Assembly: GCA_963705285.1 (NCBI GenBank)
Contig: OY970066.1
Coordinates: forward strand, 1,426,001-1,490,000
DNA from: JACMLD01 sp963705285
GTDB lineage: Bacteria; Bacteroidota; Bacteroidia; Chitinophagales; Chitinophagaceae
Direction: 5' to 3'
DNA: 64,000 bases
A program made the position numbers and the translations under genes. Under the pieces are notes generated by a model. The model did no database searches and had not been told where the DNA came from. It saw only the letters and a program-made list of their open reading frames with translations. The stretch's first letter is position 1. Every line of letters begins with the position of its first letter. Shown here piece after piece: positions 34,397 to 42,629 of the stretch.

Positions 34397-35864
34397 GTTC
34401 TCTTATTTCATTGGTTATTATAGTATCCTGCGGTTTATAGCTCCGCATAAAAAATAAATACAACGCCCCGCTTACTAAAAAACCAACAAACCATGCATAA
34501 TTATACAGGTGCGCTATCCATTCGGGAAAAGTGGTAACAGATACAAGTTGTATCTGTAGCAAAAAGCCCGGTACGTTTGGCAATATACCCAGCAGCAATG
34601 CCAGCAATGCTTTCTGGTTATAGCCGTTGCTGTAACGGTACACGCCATTGGGCAGGTACAGATCATTAGCAGCAAGTGTTTTCTGCCTGATGAAAAAATA
34701 ATCGGCAATCATAATTCCGCCCACCGGGCCCAACAGGCTTGAGTAAGCAATGAGCCAGGTAAAAATATAACCATTGGGGTCTGCAATCAGTTTCCATGGA
34801 AAAATTAATATACCGATGATGCCGGTGATATAGCCGCCTTTTGTAAAATTGATTTTGCGCGGAGAAAGATTGGCAAAGTCATTGGCCGGACTTACAATAT
34901 TAGCCGCAATATTGGTGGCGAGTGTAGAGATGATAATGCCGATCATGGCAATGGTGACCATCATTTTATTGGGAAACTTGCCTGCCAGTTGTACGATATC
35001 CCATTCCGGGTTGCCATAAATGATAGTGGTGGCAGAAGTAACTACTACACCTATGAATGCAAACAATGTCATAGAAGGTGGCAGGCCAATGATCTGTCCT
35101 TGTACCTGTGAGCGCTGGCTTTTGGCATATCTTGTAAAGTCTGGAATGTTTAGCGACAACGTTGCCCAAAAGCCAACCATGCCGGTTAATGCCGGAAAAA
35201 AATAAGCAAAGAAACTGCTGCTGCTGGTAAATTTTGACGGTTGTTGTAATATCGGTCCCAGGCCATGTGCTGCGCTGATGGCCCAATACAACAGCGCCAA
35301 TGCGGCGGCGGGTAAAAAGAAAGCTTTAAAGACCAGTAATTTTCTAATGCTGTCTGTGCCCAGGTATACAATGAACATATTGAGCAACCAAAAAAGAAAA
35401 AAACAAATAAAAGGTAGGGTTTGCGGAAACAAAGTGGTAGTGTTGATTTGTGGCAGGGAAGGGTTCCAGGCGCGCAAAATATTATATAATGAAGCCCCGC
35501 CAATCCATGTTTGTATACCAAACCATCCGCATGCTACAATAGCCCTTAACATAGCCGGAATATTGGCGCCTTTGGTGCCAAAGCTAACCCTTGCCAGTAC
35601 TGGAAAGGGGATGCCGTACTTGGCGCCGGCATGTCCGTTTAAGATCATCGGTATTAGTACAATGGCATTGCCTAAAAAGATGGTGAGAATGGATTGCCAC
35701 CAGTTCATACCACCCTGGATGAGCGAACTCGCCAGCATGTAAGTCGGTATGCAAAGGCTCATACTTATCCATAACGCCGCATAGTTCCAGGTGCCCCAGG
35801 TGCGTTTGTGTTCCGGCACCGGTGCCAGGTCGTCATTGATAAGCGCATTATCCGATTGATTCAT
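34380..35864 (-). CDS. NCS1-family nucleobase:cation symporter
   Basis: A 494-residue inner-membrane transporter with twelve predicted helices and the NCS1 hallmarks WGTWNYAALWISMSLCIPTYML in its first segment, FGTKGANIPAMLRAIVACGWFGIQTWIGG and SLNIPDFTRYAKSQ. The family imports uracil, allantoin, hydantoins or cytosine with Na+ or H+. Position between the aminotransferase and dihydropyrimidinase genes, overlapping the latter, points to uracil/thymine or their dihydro forms. Substrate specificity is inferred from context only. Confidence 0.9.
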   Translation of the reverse strand: MNQSDNALINDDLAPVPEHKRTWGTWNYAALWISMSLCIPTYMLASSLIQGGMNWWQSILTIFLGNAIVLIPMILNGHAGAKYGIPFPVLARVSFGTKGANIPAMLRAIVACGWFGIQTWIGGASLYNILRAWNPSLPQINTTTLFPQTLPFICFFLFWLLNMFIVYLGTDSIRKLLVFKAFFLPAAALALLYWAISAAHGLGPILQQPSKFTSSSSFFAYFFPALTGMVGFWATLSLNIPDFTRYAKSQRSQVQGQIIGLPPSMTLFAFIGVVVTSATTIIYGNPEWDIVQLAGKFPNKMMVTIAMIGIIISTLATNIAANIVSPANDFANLSPRKINFTKGGYITGIIGILIFPWKLIADPNGYIFTWLIAYSSLLGPVGGIMIADYFFIRQKTLAANDLYLPNGVYRYSNGYNQKALLALLLGILPNVPGFLLQIQLVSVTTFPEWIAHLYNYAWFVGFLVSGALYLFFMRSYKPQDTIITNEIREHVSIN

Positions 35865-35983
35865 CCTGTTTTTATTTTGAATGCGGCAAAGGGCATTCTA
35901 TTTGTAAATAACACGGCATTGCAATCGGGCGGCACTAGGCTGTTTCAAAAGCTACTTACTTGAAACTATAATATATACCGCCA

Positions 35984-37330
35984 TCATTCAACATAACTCT
36001 CATCTGCAATAGAAATGGCTTCGCTGATGATGGCAAGCCCTTCGTCAATCTGTTCTTTGGTTACTGTTAATGGTGGCGCAATGAAAATACAATTCCATCT
36101 TACAAAAGTATACATGCCCAGCTCTTTTATTTTTGCTGCCACTTTATTCATTACCATCATTTCACCTGGTTTAGCATTGAAGGGTGCCATCGGTTCTTTT
36201 GTTGTCCTGTTTTTTACCAGCTCAATACAACCCAGCAAACCGGTATTCCTGAAATCGCCGATACTGGGATGTTTTTTTTGCAGCAATGCCACTTGTTCGT
36301 TTACATATTTACTCATGGCCACGGTGTTTTCTATCAATCCTTCCTCTTCATACACCTTTATTGTTTCCAGCGCAGCTGCACAACTAACCGGGTGGGCGGA
36401 ATAGGTAAGGCCCAGTGCCAGTACCCTATCATCAAATGTGGCGACTATTTTATCAGACACCATCAGGCATCCGAGTGGCAGGTAGCCTGCAGTAATGCCT
36501 TTTGCCATGCACACCATATCTGGAATGATGCCATGGTTTTCAAAACCAAACCATTTACCGGTACGGCCAAAGCCACTCATTACTTCATCTATAATTAATA
36601 GTATGCCATGGGTATCGCATATTTTTCTTACCGCTTTTAAATAACCCACGGGGTATTGCAGGCAGCACGATGTACCCGATTCTCCCTCCAGTAAAATGGC
36701 GGCAATGTTTGCGGCACCTTCGTAGGCAATTACTCTTTCCAGGCTGGCCACGGATTCTTTTAATAAATTTTCTTCCCCATATTCCCAACGGTAGAGGTAG
36801 GGCAAATCAAAATGTACAAAGTTGGGGGCTTGTTGTGCATCCATGGGCAGGCGTCGCGGATCTCCGCTGGCCGACATTGCGCCGTAAGACGCACCGTGGT
36901 AAGATTGATAGCGGGTGAGTATTTTATGACGCCCGGTATACATCCGTGCCAGTTTAATTCCATTTTCAATAGAGCTGGCACCGCATAAAGTAAAGAAGGC
37001 TTTGTTGAGATCTCCGGGACATATTGCTGCCAGTTTTTTGCCCAGTTCTCCGCGCACTTTTGTAACGCAGCTGGGTGTAACATAGGTTACTTCCTGCATT
37101 TGTTTCACCACTGCCTGGGTAATGCGCTGGTTTCCGTGGCCAATGTTTACATTCATAAGGCCCGATGAAAAATCGATATACCGTTTACCATCATAATCGT
37201 AGAGGTACACACCTTCGGCATACTTAACCGCAATGGGCGTAATACCTTTTTGTTTGCTCCAACTAAAAATGGTGTAATCCAGGTTGTCCTGTATGATTGC
37301 CTGCGATTCGGATATGGTATCTGTCTTCAT
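35984..37330 (-). CDS. Class III aminotransferase, probable beta-alanine (or beta-aminoisobutyrate):pyruvate/2-oxoglutarate transaminase
   Basis: A PLP enzyme that would convert beta-alanine to malonate semialdehyde. ATG 37330 is chosen (MKTDTISESQAIIQDN, 448 residues); the open frame extends 45 codons further upstream through Arg-rich non-conserved sequence. Motifs include SGLMNVNIGHGNQRI, FFTLCGASSIENGIKLAR, the YHGASYGAMSASG block, LIIDEVMSGFGRTGKWFG, and the PLP Lys in MVCMAKGITAGYLPLG. It is class III (omega) by layout and length. Neighbouring mmsA supplies the next step. The start codon is followed upstream by a palindrome-rich 178-base gap. Confidence 0.87.
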   Translation of the reverse strand: MKTDTISESQAIIQDNLDYTIFSWSKQKGITPIAVKYAEGVYLYDYDGKRYIDFSSGLMNVNIGHGNQRITQAVVKQMQEVTYVTPSCVTKVRGELGKKLAAICPGDLNKAFFTLCGASSIENGIKLARMYTGRHKILTRYQSYHGASYGAMSASGDPRRLPMDAQQAPNFVHFDLPYLYRWEYGEENLLKESVASLERVIAYEGAANIAAILLEGESGTSCCLQYPVGYLKAVRKICDTHGILLIIDEVMSGFGRTGKWFGFENHGIIPDMVCMAKGITAGYLPLGCLMVSDKIVATFDDRVLALGLTYSAHPVSCAAALETIKVYEEEGLIENTVAMSKYVNEQVALLQKKHPSIGDFRNTGLLGCIELVKNRTTKEPMAPFNAKPGEMMVMNKVAAKIKELGMYTFVRWNCIFIAPPLTVTKEQIDEGLAIISEAISIADESYVE

Positions 37331-37511
37331 AAATCTCTTTTTAATGTCACCCGTGCGGGTTCTGCGGCGGATCCTAATTTTATTTTCTATATTAATATCA
37401 TCCCTTCGGGATTTTATACAGCTACAAGTTTTCGCTTGATTGTAAAATAGTGCTGTTGAAATCAAAAAGTAAAATCGATCTAAGTCTCCCCTTTAGGGGG
37501 ACAGGGGGTTA
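37331..37511. repeat. Palindromic repeats between mmsA and the aminotransferase
   Basis: The 178-base gap holds ACCCGTGCGGGT (37350-37361), ATCCCTTCGGGAT (near 37407-37419) and, right at the mmsA stop, a G/C-block palindrome: AAGTCTCCCC TTTA GGGGGACAGGGGG (about 37481-37508). The last is similar in word and spacing to the C6/G6 palindrome at 12338-12372 that borders the DUF559 insertion in icmF. No gene is seen in this gap. Confidence 0.55.
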
Positions 37512-38966
37512 ACTCATCCAATTGATGCCGGCTTCTGCATTCCATTTAACGGTGCTCTTTTTCAGTTTAGTCCAGAAGGCAATGGAGCTTTTGCCGGTAA
37601 TATCGCCTACGCCAAACTTACTTTCGTTCCATCCGCCAAAGCTAAATGGCTCGCGTGGCACAGGCACACCTACATTTACGCCAATCATGCCCGCACTGGC
37701 GCGGTCTATAATATAACGGGCCATACCACCGTTCTGCGTAAATACGCTGGCGGCATTGCCATATGGATTTGCATTTTCAATAGCCAGTGCTTCGTCTACT
37801 GTATTGGTACGCATGATGCTGATAACAGGCCCAAATATTTCTTCTTTGGCAACACTCATATCGGGCGTTACATAATCAATTACGGTAGGCCCCACATAGG
37901 TGCCGTTTTCTTTACCTACAACAGTGGGGTTGCGGCCGTCTACCAGTATTTTTGCGCCATCTCTTTCTGCTTCGCCAATAAATCGTTCAATTCTTTCTTT
38001 GGATGTTTTATTGATAACCGCACCCAGGTTTTCGCCGGGCACTACTTTCCTTGCTTCATCGCATATTTTGGCAATGATATGGTCTACGTTGCCCACGCCC
38101 ACCATAGCGCCTGCCGCCATACAGCGCTGGCCGGCGCATCCGCTCATACTGGCCACCACATTCTGTGCGGTCATAGCCGGAATAGCATCCGGCAGTACCA
38201 TCAAATGGTTTTTTGCACCACCCAATGCCAAACAGCGTTTATAGTTGCCCGTTGCACGCTGGTAAACAATTTTGGCCACTTTAGTACTGCCCACAAATGA
38301 CACGGCTTCAATACCGGGGTGATCACAAATTGCATTTACAATAGTGGCATCGCCATGTACGATATTCAAAACGCCATCGGGCAGTCCTGCTTCTTTTAAT
38401 ATTTCTGCCAGCCTGCCACAACTGAGCGGCACTTTTTCAGAAGGTTTGATGATCATGCAATTGCCGAGTGCTATGGCATTGGGTATCGTCCAATTGGGTA
38501 CCATACTGGGGAAATTAAACGGTACAATAGAGGCTACCACACCCAACGGTATATATTCGGTGCGGCATTCAATACCCTTGCTTACTTCCAGTATTTCGCC
38601 GGTTACCAGTTGCGGTAATGAAGTGGCAAATTCTGTAAGTTCAATGCATTTTTCAATTTCTGCTATGGCTTCACTGATGGTTTTGCCGTTTTCTTCGCTG
38701 CACAAGGCCGCCAATGCGGACAGGTTTTGTTCAAGAATGGTTTTGTATTTAAATAATACCTGCACCCTTTCTTTAATAGGGGTTTTGCTCCATCCGGGAA
38801 ATGCTTTGGTAGCGGCCTGTACAGCCTGGTCCAGATCTTTGGCAGACGACATGGGAACGGTAGACAGTAAGCTGCCGTCTATTGGAGAAATTACCTGCAT
38901 TGTCTCCGTAGTGCTGGCAGGTACAAACTGGCCGTTGATATAATTCTGAATGGGTGCGTATTTCAT
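37509..38966 (-). CDS. mmsA: CoA-acylating methylmalonate-semialdehyde dehydrogenase
   Basis: Oxidises malonate semialdehyde or methylmalonate semialdehyde to acetyl- or propionyl-CoA with NAD and CoA, releasing CO2. The 485-residue ALDH-superfamily protein has the MmsA-type motifs GVVASIVPFNFPSMVPNWTIP in its NAD site, FVGSTKVAKIVYQRA, GGAKNHLMVLPDA and the catalytic Cys in SGCAGQRCMA. The Asn-rather-than-Glu sequence GGAKNH is the MmsA marker. It is the first gene of the minus-strand catabolic island, immediately behind the divergent promoter region shared with the Lrp regulator. Confidence 0.94.
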   Translation of the reverse strand: MKYAPIQNYINGQFVPASTTETMQVISPIDGSLLSTVPMSSAKDLDQAVQAATKAFPGWSKTPIKERVQVLFKYKTILEQNLSALAALCSEENGKTISEAIAEIEKCIELTEFATSLPQLVTGEILEVSKGIECRTEYIPLGVVASIVPFNFPSMVPNWTIPNAIALGNCMIIKPSEKVPLSCGRLAEILKEAGLPDGVLNIVHGDATIVNAICDHPGIEAVSFVGSTKVAKIVYQRATGNYKRCLALGGAKNHLMVLPDAIPAMTAQNVVASMSGCAGQRCMAAGAMVGVGNVDHIIAKICDEARKVVPGENLGAVINKTSKERIERFIGEAERDGAKILVDGRNPTVVGKENGTYVGPTVIDYVTPDMSVAKEEIFGPVISIMRTNTVDEALAIENANPYGNAASVFTQNGGMARYIIDRASAGMIGVNVGVPVPREPFSFGGWNESKFGVGDITGKSSIAFWTKLKKSTVKWNAEAGINWMS

Positions 38967-39088
38967 GATAACATATTAAACTATAAATTTTGCAGAAACA
39001 GAACAGTAATTTAAAAAATTTTTAGTTGTCAGCAAACATATTAGCATTATTTTTAGGAAGCCGCGAGATTAATTTTTGCATTCGCTTT
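38967..39088. promoter_or_regulatory. Divergent promoter region of mmsA and the Lrp regulator
   Basis: This 122-base gap must hold the promoters of both the catabolic island (minus) and lrp (plus). On the minus strand TATGTTTG (39040-39033) matches the -7 consensus TAnnTTTG exactly, though no good TTTG lies 17-23 bases upstream. On the plus strand TAATTTTTG (about 39070-39078) is one base longer than the consensus. The AT-rich sequence AATTTAAAAAATTTTTAG (39009-39024) is a plausible Lrp-type binding site. Confidence 0.5.
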
Positions 39089-39562
39089 ATGGAAAAAACG
39101 AAAATAGAACTGGACAACCTGGATTTTGCCATCCTGTCTTGCCTGCAGAAAGACGGACGAATGTCTTTTACAGTGATTGCTAAAAAGCTGAAAGTATCTA
39201 TCGGCACCATCAGAACCAGGTTCAATAAACTGATTGAAGATGGTACCATCAACATTATTGGAAGGGTAAACCCCGATAAAGTAGGCTTTAATGCCTATGC
39301 GCATATAGCCGTGTATGTGCGCCCTGCCACTTTAAAAGAAAAAATAGCTCAAAAGATTGGCAAAATGCCGGAAGTAAGTTTTTTGGCCGGCACTTCTGGC
39401 GATTACGACCTGGAAGTGGATGTAATGTGCCGTAACAATGAACACCTGGTTGAATTCATCAATCAACTATCGAAGCTGGAAGGGGTTTACCAGACAAAAA
39501 CCACTATTTACTTCAAAGTATACAAATATGCACAGCCTGATTTGAGTTTGTTGACTGGTTGA
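39089..39562 (+). CDS. Lrp/AsnC-family transcriptional regulator
   Basis: ATG 39089 gives a 157-residue regulator (MEKTKIELDNLDFAILSCLQ); the frame is open to a TTG at 39026, which I reject because it would run through the promoter region. The N-terminal winged helix-turn-helix spans about residues 8-65 (DGRMSFTVIAKKLKVSIGTIRTRFNKLIEDG). The ligand-binding RAM/AsnC domain spans about 70-150 (FLAGTSGDYDLEVDVMCR). It is divergent from the pyrimidine-degradation island, so local control by a pathway amino acid such as beta-alanine is the obvious inference. Its stop codon falls inside a short-word repeat array. Confidence 0.88.
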   Translation: MEKTKIELDNLDFAILSCLQKDGRMSFTVIAKKLKVSIGTIRTRFNKLIEDGTINIIGRVNPDKVGFNAYAHIAVYVRPATLKEKIAQKIGKMPEVSFLAGTSGDYDLEVDVMCRNNEHLVEFINQLSKLEGVYQTKTTIYFKVYKYAQPDLSLLTG

Positions 39563-39665
39563 TTGGTTGATTGGTTGATCAATAAAGATCGGCTTTTACC
39601 GCATGTAGCTGGATTTTTCAGGAAATGAAATCAGAAATCTCAAAATCAGCAATCAGCAATTGATC
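39550..39665. repeat. Inverted short-word arrays between lrp and the beta-lactamase gene
   Basis: The left arm (39550-39583) has an 8-base word, GACTGGTT GATTGGTT GATTGGTT GATCAAT, and contains the lrp TGA stop. The right arm (39627-39665) reads AAATCAG AAATCTC, then AATCAG CAATCAG CAATTGATC. On the minus strand this gives GATCAATTG CTGATTG CTGATT, so the arms are inverted relatives ending in the same GATCAAT. There is no gene between them. Confidence 0.6.
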
Positions 39666-39689
39666 GCGAAGCAAAAGCGACTAACTTTG
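39659..39689 (+). promoter_or_regulatory. Promoter of the class D beta-lactamase gene
   Basis: TAACTTTG at 39682-39689 matches the -7 consensus TAnnTTTG exactly; ATTG at 39659-39662, 19 bases upstream, approximates the -33 TTTG. The transcription start would fall a few bases before the ATG at 39704. The -33 half is supplied by the end of the repeat array. Confidence 0.5.
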
Positions 39690-39703
39690 CAAAAATTGTA
39701 TAC

Positions 39704-40546
39704 ATGCCCCGTGTTGTTGTGTTTCTGTTACCGGCGATTCTTTTTCTTTCTTCCTGTTCTTCCAACAACGTGATCGAAGACAACAGTTTGAAAAAATATT
39801 TCGACAGCGCTGGTGTATCGGGTTCTTTTGGTTTGTTTGATAACGGACAAGGTAAGTTTACCATTTACAACCTTCGTGCTTTCAAAGACAGCGCCTACCT
39901 GCCCGCTTCCACTTTTAAAATTGTCAATTCCCTGGTTGGCATTGAAACGGGCCGTATCAGTAATGTAAATATGGTGATTAAATGGGATGGCATTACCCGT
40001 TTTTATCCGTTGGGAGATACTGCCGTTGGTTGGAACAAAGACCTTACCATGAAAGAAGCATTCCAGGCGTCGGCCATACCCTATTACCAGGAAGTTGCGC
40101 GCCGTATTGGAAAGGATACCATGCAACGCTGGCTGGATACGCTTGGTTACGGCCGGCGGTACAGAACTTTCAGGATTTTAAATAACCTGGATACTTTCTG
40201 GCTTGATAATTCGGTAAAAGTGACTGCCGACGAACAACTGGGGCTTGTTAAAAAACTTTATTTTGAACAACTGCCTTTTTTTAAAAGCACGCAGCAAACG
40301 GTACGCAACCTGATGCTGCATGAAGAAAACTCCAATTACAAACTCAGTTACAAAACCGGCTGGGGTTTTAGTGATAAGGGGCAATCCATTGGCTGGGTAA
40401 TTGGCTGGATAGAAGAAAACAAACACCCGTATTTCTTTGCGCTGCAGGTAAGTGCAAACAACCCTAAATACGATATGCGACCGGCCAGAACCGCCATTTT
40501 ACAAGGCATTTTGCAGGAATTGGGCTTTTTTAAAGGCGTAAAATAA
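39704..40546 (+). CDS. Class D beta-lactamase-like lipoprotein
   Basis: A 280-residue member of the class D (OXA) serine beta-lactamase family. The signal peptide has a lipobox (LPAILFLSSC), so it should be a lipoprotein. Motifs: the nucleophile STFK at Ser69-Lys72 (PASTFKIVNS); SAI in place of SxV (ASAIPYYQEVARRIG); YGR instead of the usual YGN (DTLGYGRRYR); the conserved Trp in DTFWLDNS; and KTG in YKTGWGF. The rest aligns well with chromosomal OXA proteins. With the YGN change and the SxV variant, hydrolytic activity is probable but not certain. The gene is monocistronic. Confidence 0.88.
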   Translation: MPRVVVFLLPAILFLSSCSSNNVIEDNSLKKYFDSAGVSGSFGLFDNGQGKFTIYNLRAFKDSAYLPASTFKIVNSLVGIETGRISNVNMVIKWDGITRFYPLGDTAVGWNKDLTMKEAFQASAIPYYQEVARRIGKDTMQRWLDTLGYGRRYRTFRILNNLDTFWLDNSVKVTADEQLGLVKKLYFEQLPFFKSTQQTVRNLMLHEENSNYKLSYKTGWGFSDKGQSIGWVIGWIEENKHPYFFALQVSANNPKYDMRPARTAILQGILQELGFFKGVK

Positions 40547-40751
40547 CTGGCTTTGCCCCTTTGATAGCACCCATCAAAGAAAAATTTCCCTAAAATTTTA
40601 ATTGGTATGCTTTTTTCACTGGTAGCCCTGTAATTTCAGTTTCCGGAGCTGTTATTGCGAAATGGAAGGCAGGTTCACATGTTTCACTGTTTCCATCAGC
40701 GGGCAACTGGTATACAGTTAAAGCATTTTTAGCGCATACAAAATCTATTAT

Positions 40752-41753
40752 TTGAATTTCAGGTTTGAACATATTCAGTTTCTGGTGGGCCTGGCAGCCA
40801 TTCCGTTGTTGCTGGTGCTGTTTATCTGGGTGATCCTTTGGAAGAAGATCACGCAAAAAAAAATTGGCGATCCGTTACTGGTAAATGCGCTTATAAAAGA
40901 TTATTCGCCGTTCAAATTTGCGCTTAAGTTTATTTTGGTGGCATTGGCATTCGGATTGGTGGTAGTGGCATCGGCCAACCTGCAAAAGCCAGGTGTGACC
41001 GATAGAATCAACCGGAAAGGCGTAGACGTAATGGTGGCGCTGGATGTGAGCAACAGCATGTTGGCAGAAGACATTAAACCCAACAGGCTGGAACGCGCCA
41101 AGCAACTGGTGTCTAAATTAATGGACAGAATGGAGAACGACCGTATTGGCCTGGTGTTATTTGCGGGCAGGGCGTACATGCAGATGCCGCTTACAACAGA
41201 CCATGGTGCAGCAAAAATGTATATCCAGAATGCCGGGCCCGATGCGGTTCCTGTTCAGGGTACGGTGATAGGTGAAGCACTTAAAATTGCCAACAGCGGT
41301 TTCAACAGTAAAGAAAGAAAATACAAAGCCATTGTACTGATATCAGATGGTGAAGATCATGACCCCGAAGCATTGCAACTGGCAACATCTTTATCGCAAA
41401 ACGGCGTAATGATAAACGCAATTGGCATTGGCTCGCCCGAAGGCGCGCCGATTATTGACTATACCAATAATGAAGTAAGAAAGGATGCGCAGGGCAATGC
41501 TATTATTACCAAATTAAATGAAGGGGAATTGCAGCAACTGGCACAGGCAACGCATGGTGTATACCTTCGGCTGGATGATACAGATGATGCGGCTACAAAA
41601 ATTATGGCGCAACTGGCCACCATTGAGCAAACGGCAACCGGTGATAGATCATTTACTGATTACAAAAGTTATTTTCAATGGTTTTTGGCCGGTGCATTGA
41701 TATTTTTATTGGTGGAACTATTTATTCCTGAACGTAAAATGAAACTTGCCTGA
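40752..41753 (+). CDS. BatB-like VWA-domain membrane protein
   Basis: A 333-residue protein of the Bat (Bacteroides aerotolerance) type. Two N-terminal membrane segments (about residues 9-29 and 57-75) are followed by a VWA domain (about 88-290) with an intact MIDAS site DVSNSMLAED, and a C-terminal membrane segment (WFLAGALIFLLVELFIP). The start is TTG at 40752 (MNFRFEHIQF, as in relatives MFRFEHP). It is coupled to the following TPR protein by a 4-base overlap. The usual partners MoxR, DUF58 and BatD are not adjacent, so this is a truncated bat operon. Confidence 0.85.
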   Translation: MNFRFEHIQFLVGLAAIPLLLVLFIWVILWKKITQKKIGDPLLVNALIKDYSPFKFALKFILVALAFGLVVVASANLQKPGVTDRINRKGVDVMVALDVSNSMLAEDIKPNRLERAKQLVSKLMDRMENDRIGLVLFAGRAYMQMPLTTDHGAAKMYIQNAGPDAVPVQGTVIGEALKIANSGFNSKERKYKAIVLISDGEDHDPEALQLATSLSQNGVMINAIGIGSPEGAPIIDYTNNEVRKDAQGNAIITKLNEGELQQLAQATHGVYLRLDDTDDAATKIMAQLATIEQTATGDRSFTDYKSYFQWFLAGALIFLLVELFIPERKMKLA

Positions 41754-42394
41754 AACACTTTATTACTATATTGATGTTGTCTGTTGTATACAGCGGCGCA
41801 ATGGCGCAGAAAAAAAACGATGCCACCATAAACCGTGGTAACGAATTGTATAAACAAAAGAATTACGAAGCCTCACAACAAGAATACAAAAAGGCGCTGA
41901 CAGTTGATCCCAAAGACGCCACCGCCAGTTATAATAACGGCAATGCACAGTTCAGGGCTACGAAGTCAGATGAAGCCATTGAATCGTACAATACAACCAT
42001 AGAAAATGCAAAGGATAAATCTATACGTCAAAAAGCATTTTATAATAAAGGTGTGGCGCTTAGCAAGCAGCAGAAATTAGAAGAGAGCATTGATGCCTGG
42101 AAAGAATCGCTGAAGCTGGATGCTACAGACAACGAAGCCCGTGAAAACCTGCAGAAAGCGCTCAAGGAACTGAAAAAACAACAGGAACAAAAAAACAAAG
42201 ACGATAAAGATAAAAAAGACAAGAAAGACGATCAAAGGAAACAACAGGAGCAAAAGCCGCAGCAACAACAAAGCAAATTAAATAAACAACAGGTAGAGCA
42301 ATTGCTGAAGGCATTGCAGCAAAAGGAAAAAGAAATCCAGCAAAAAATGCAAAAGGGCAGTCCGCAGCCCAATAAACCGGAGAAAGACTGGTAA
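41750..42394 (+). CDS. BatC-like TPR protein with a probable CTG start
   Basis: A TPR protein of the Bat group. I place the start at CTG 41750, which overlaps the BatB stop as CTGA and gives the signal peptide MKHFITILMLSVVYSGAMAQ (214 residues). The first ATG/TTG codons, at 41771-41774, would cut off the positively charged n-region. TPR units span about residues 25-130 (NRGNELYKQKNYEASQQEYK, ATASYNNGNAQFRATKSDEA). A long Lys/Gln-rich charged tail follows (about 140-214, KDKKDKKDDQRKQQEQ). The role of Bat proteins in stress tolerance is not resolved. Confidence 0.8.
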   Translation: MKHFITILMLSVVYSGAMAQKKNDATINRGNELYKQKNYEASQQEYKKALTVDPKDATASYNNGNAQFRATKSDEAIESYNTTIENAKDKSIRQKAFYNKGVALSKQQKLEESIDAWKESLKLDATDNEARENLQKALKELKKQQEQKNKDDKDKKDKKDDQRKQQEQKPQQQQSKLNKQQVEQLLKALQQKEKEIQQKMQKGSPQPNKPEKDW

Positions 42395-42396
42395 AG

Positions 42397-42423
42397 CTAT
42401 TTTGAGTGATGAGTGTTGTGTGT
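42397..42423. repeat. Single heptamer array after batC (word TGTTGAG)
   Basis: TTTTGAG TGATGAG TGTTGTG TGTTGAG uses the same word as element C. No inverted partner is seen in the remaining 200 bases before the FkbM gene, which otherwise hold nothing I recognise. It is possibly a solo or decayed arm. Confidence 0.5.
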
Positions 42424-42629
42424 TGAGGTGCAGCAATGCCGATATGTTTTGTTAGACACCCGCTTCATTTGACATTCCATTTTCTCAGAACGCTCATTTA
42501 AATTCATACTACATCCCAAACAAGGTAATAGCTTGTATAGATGCTTGCGTGGCACGCTATCATTTCCCCAATTTTTTACGGTTGTTCAGATTATAAAAGA
42601 AGGCTATTTTTATGCAGTAAACACCCATT

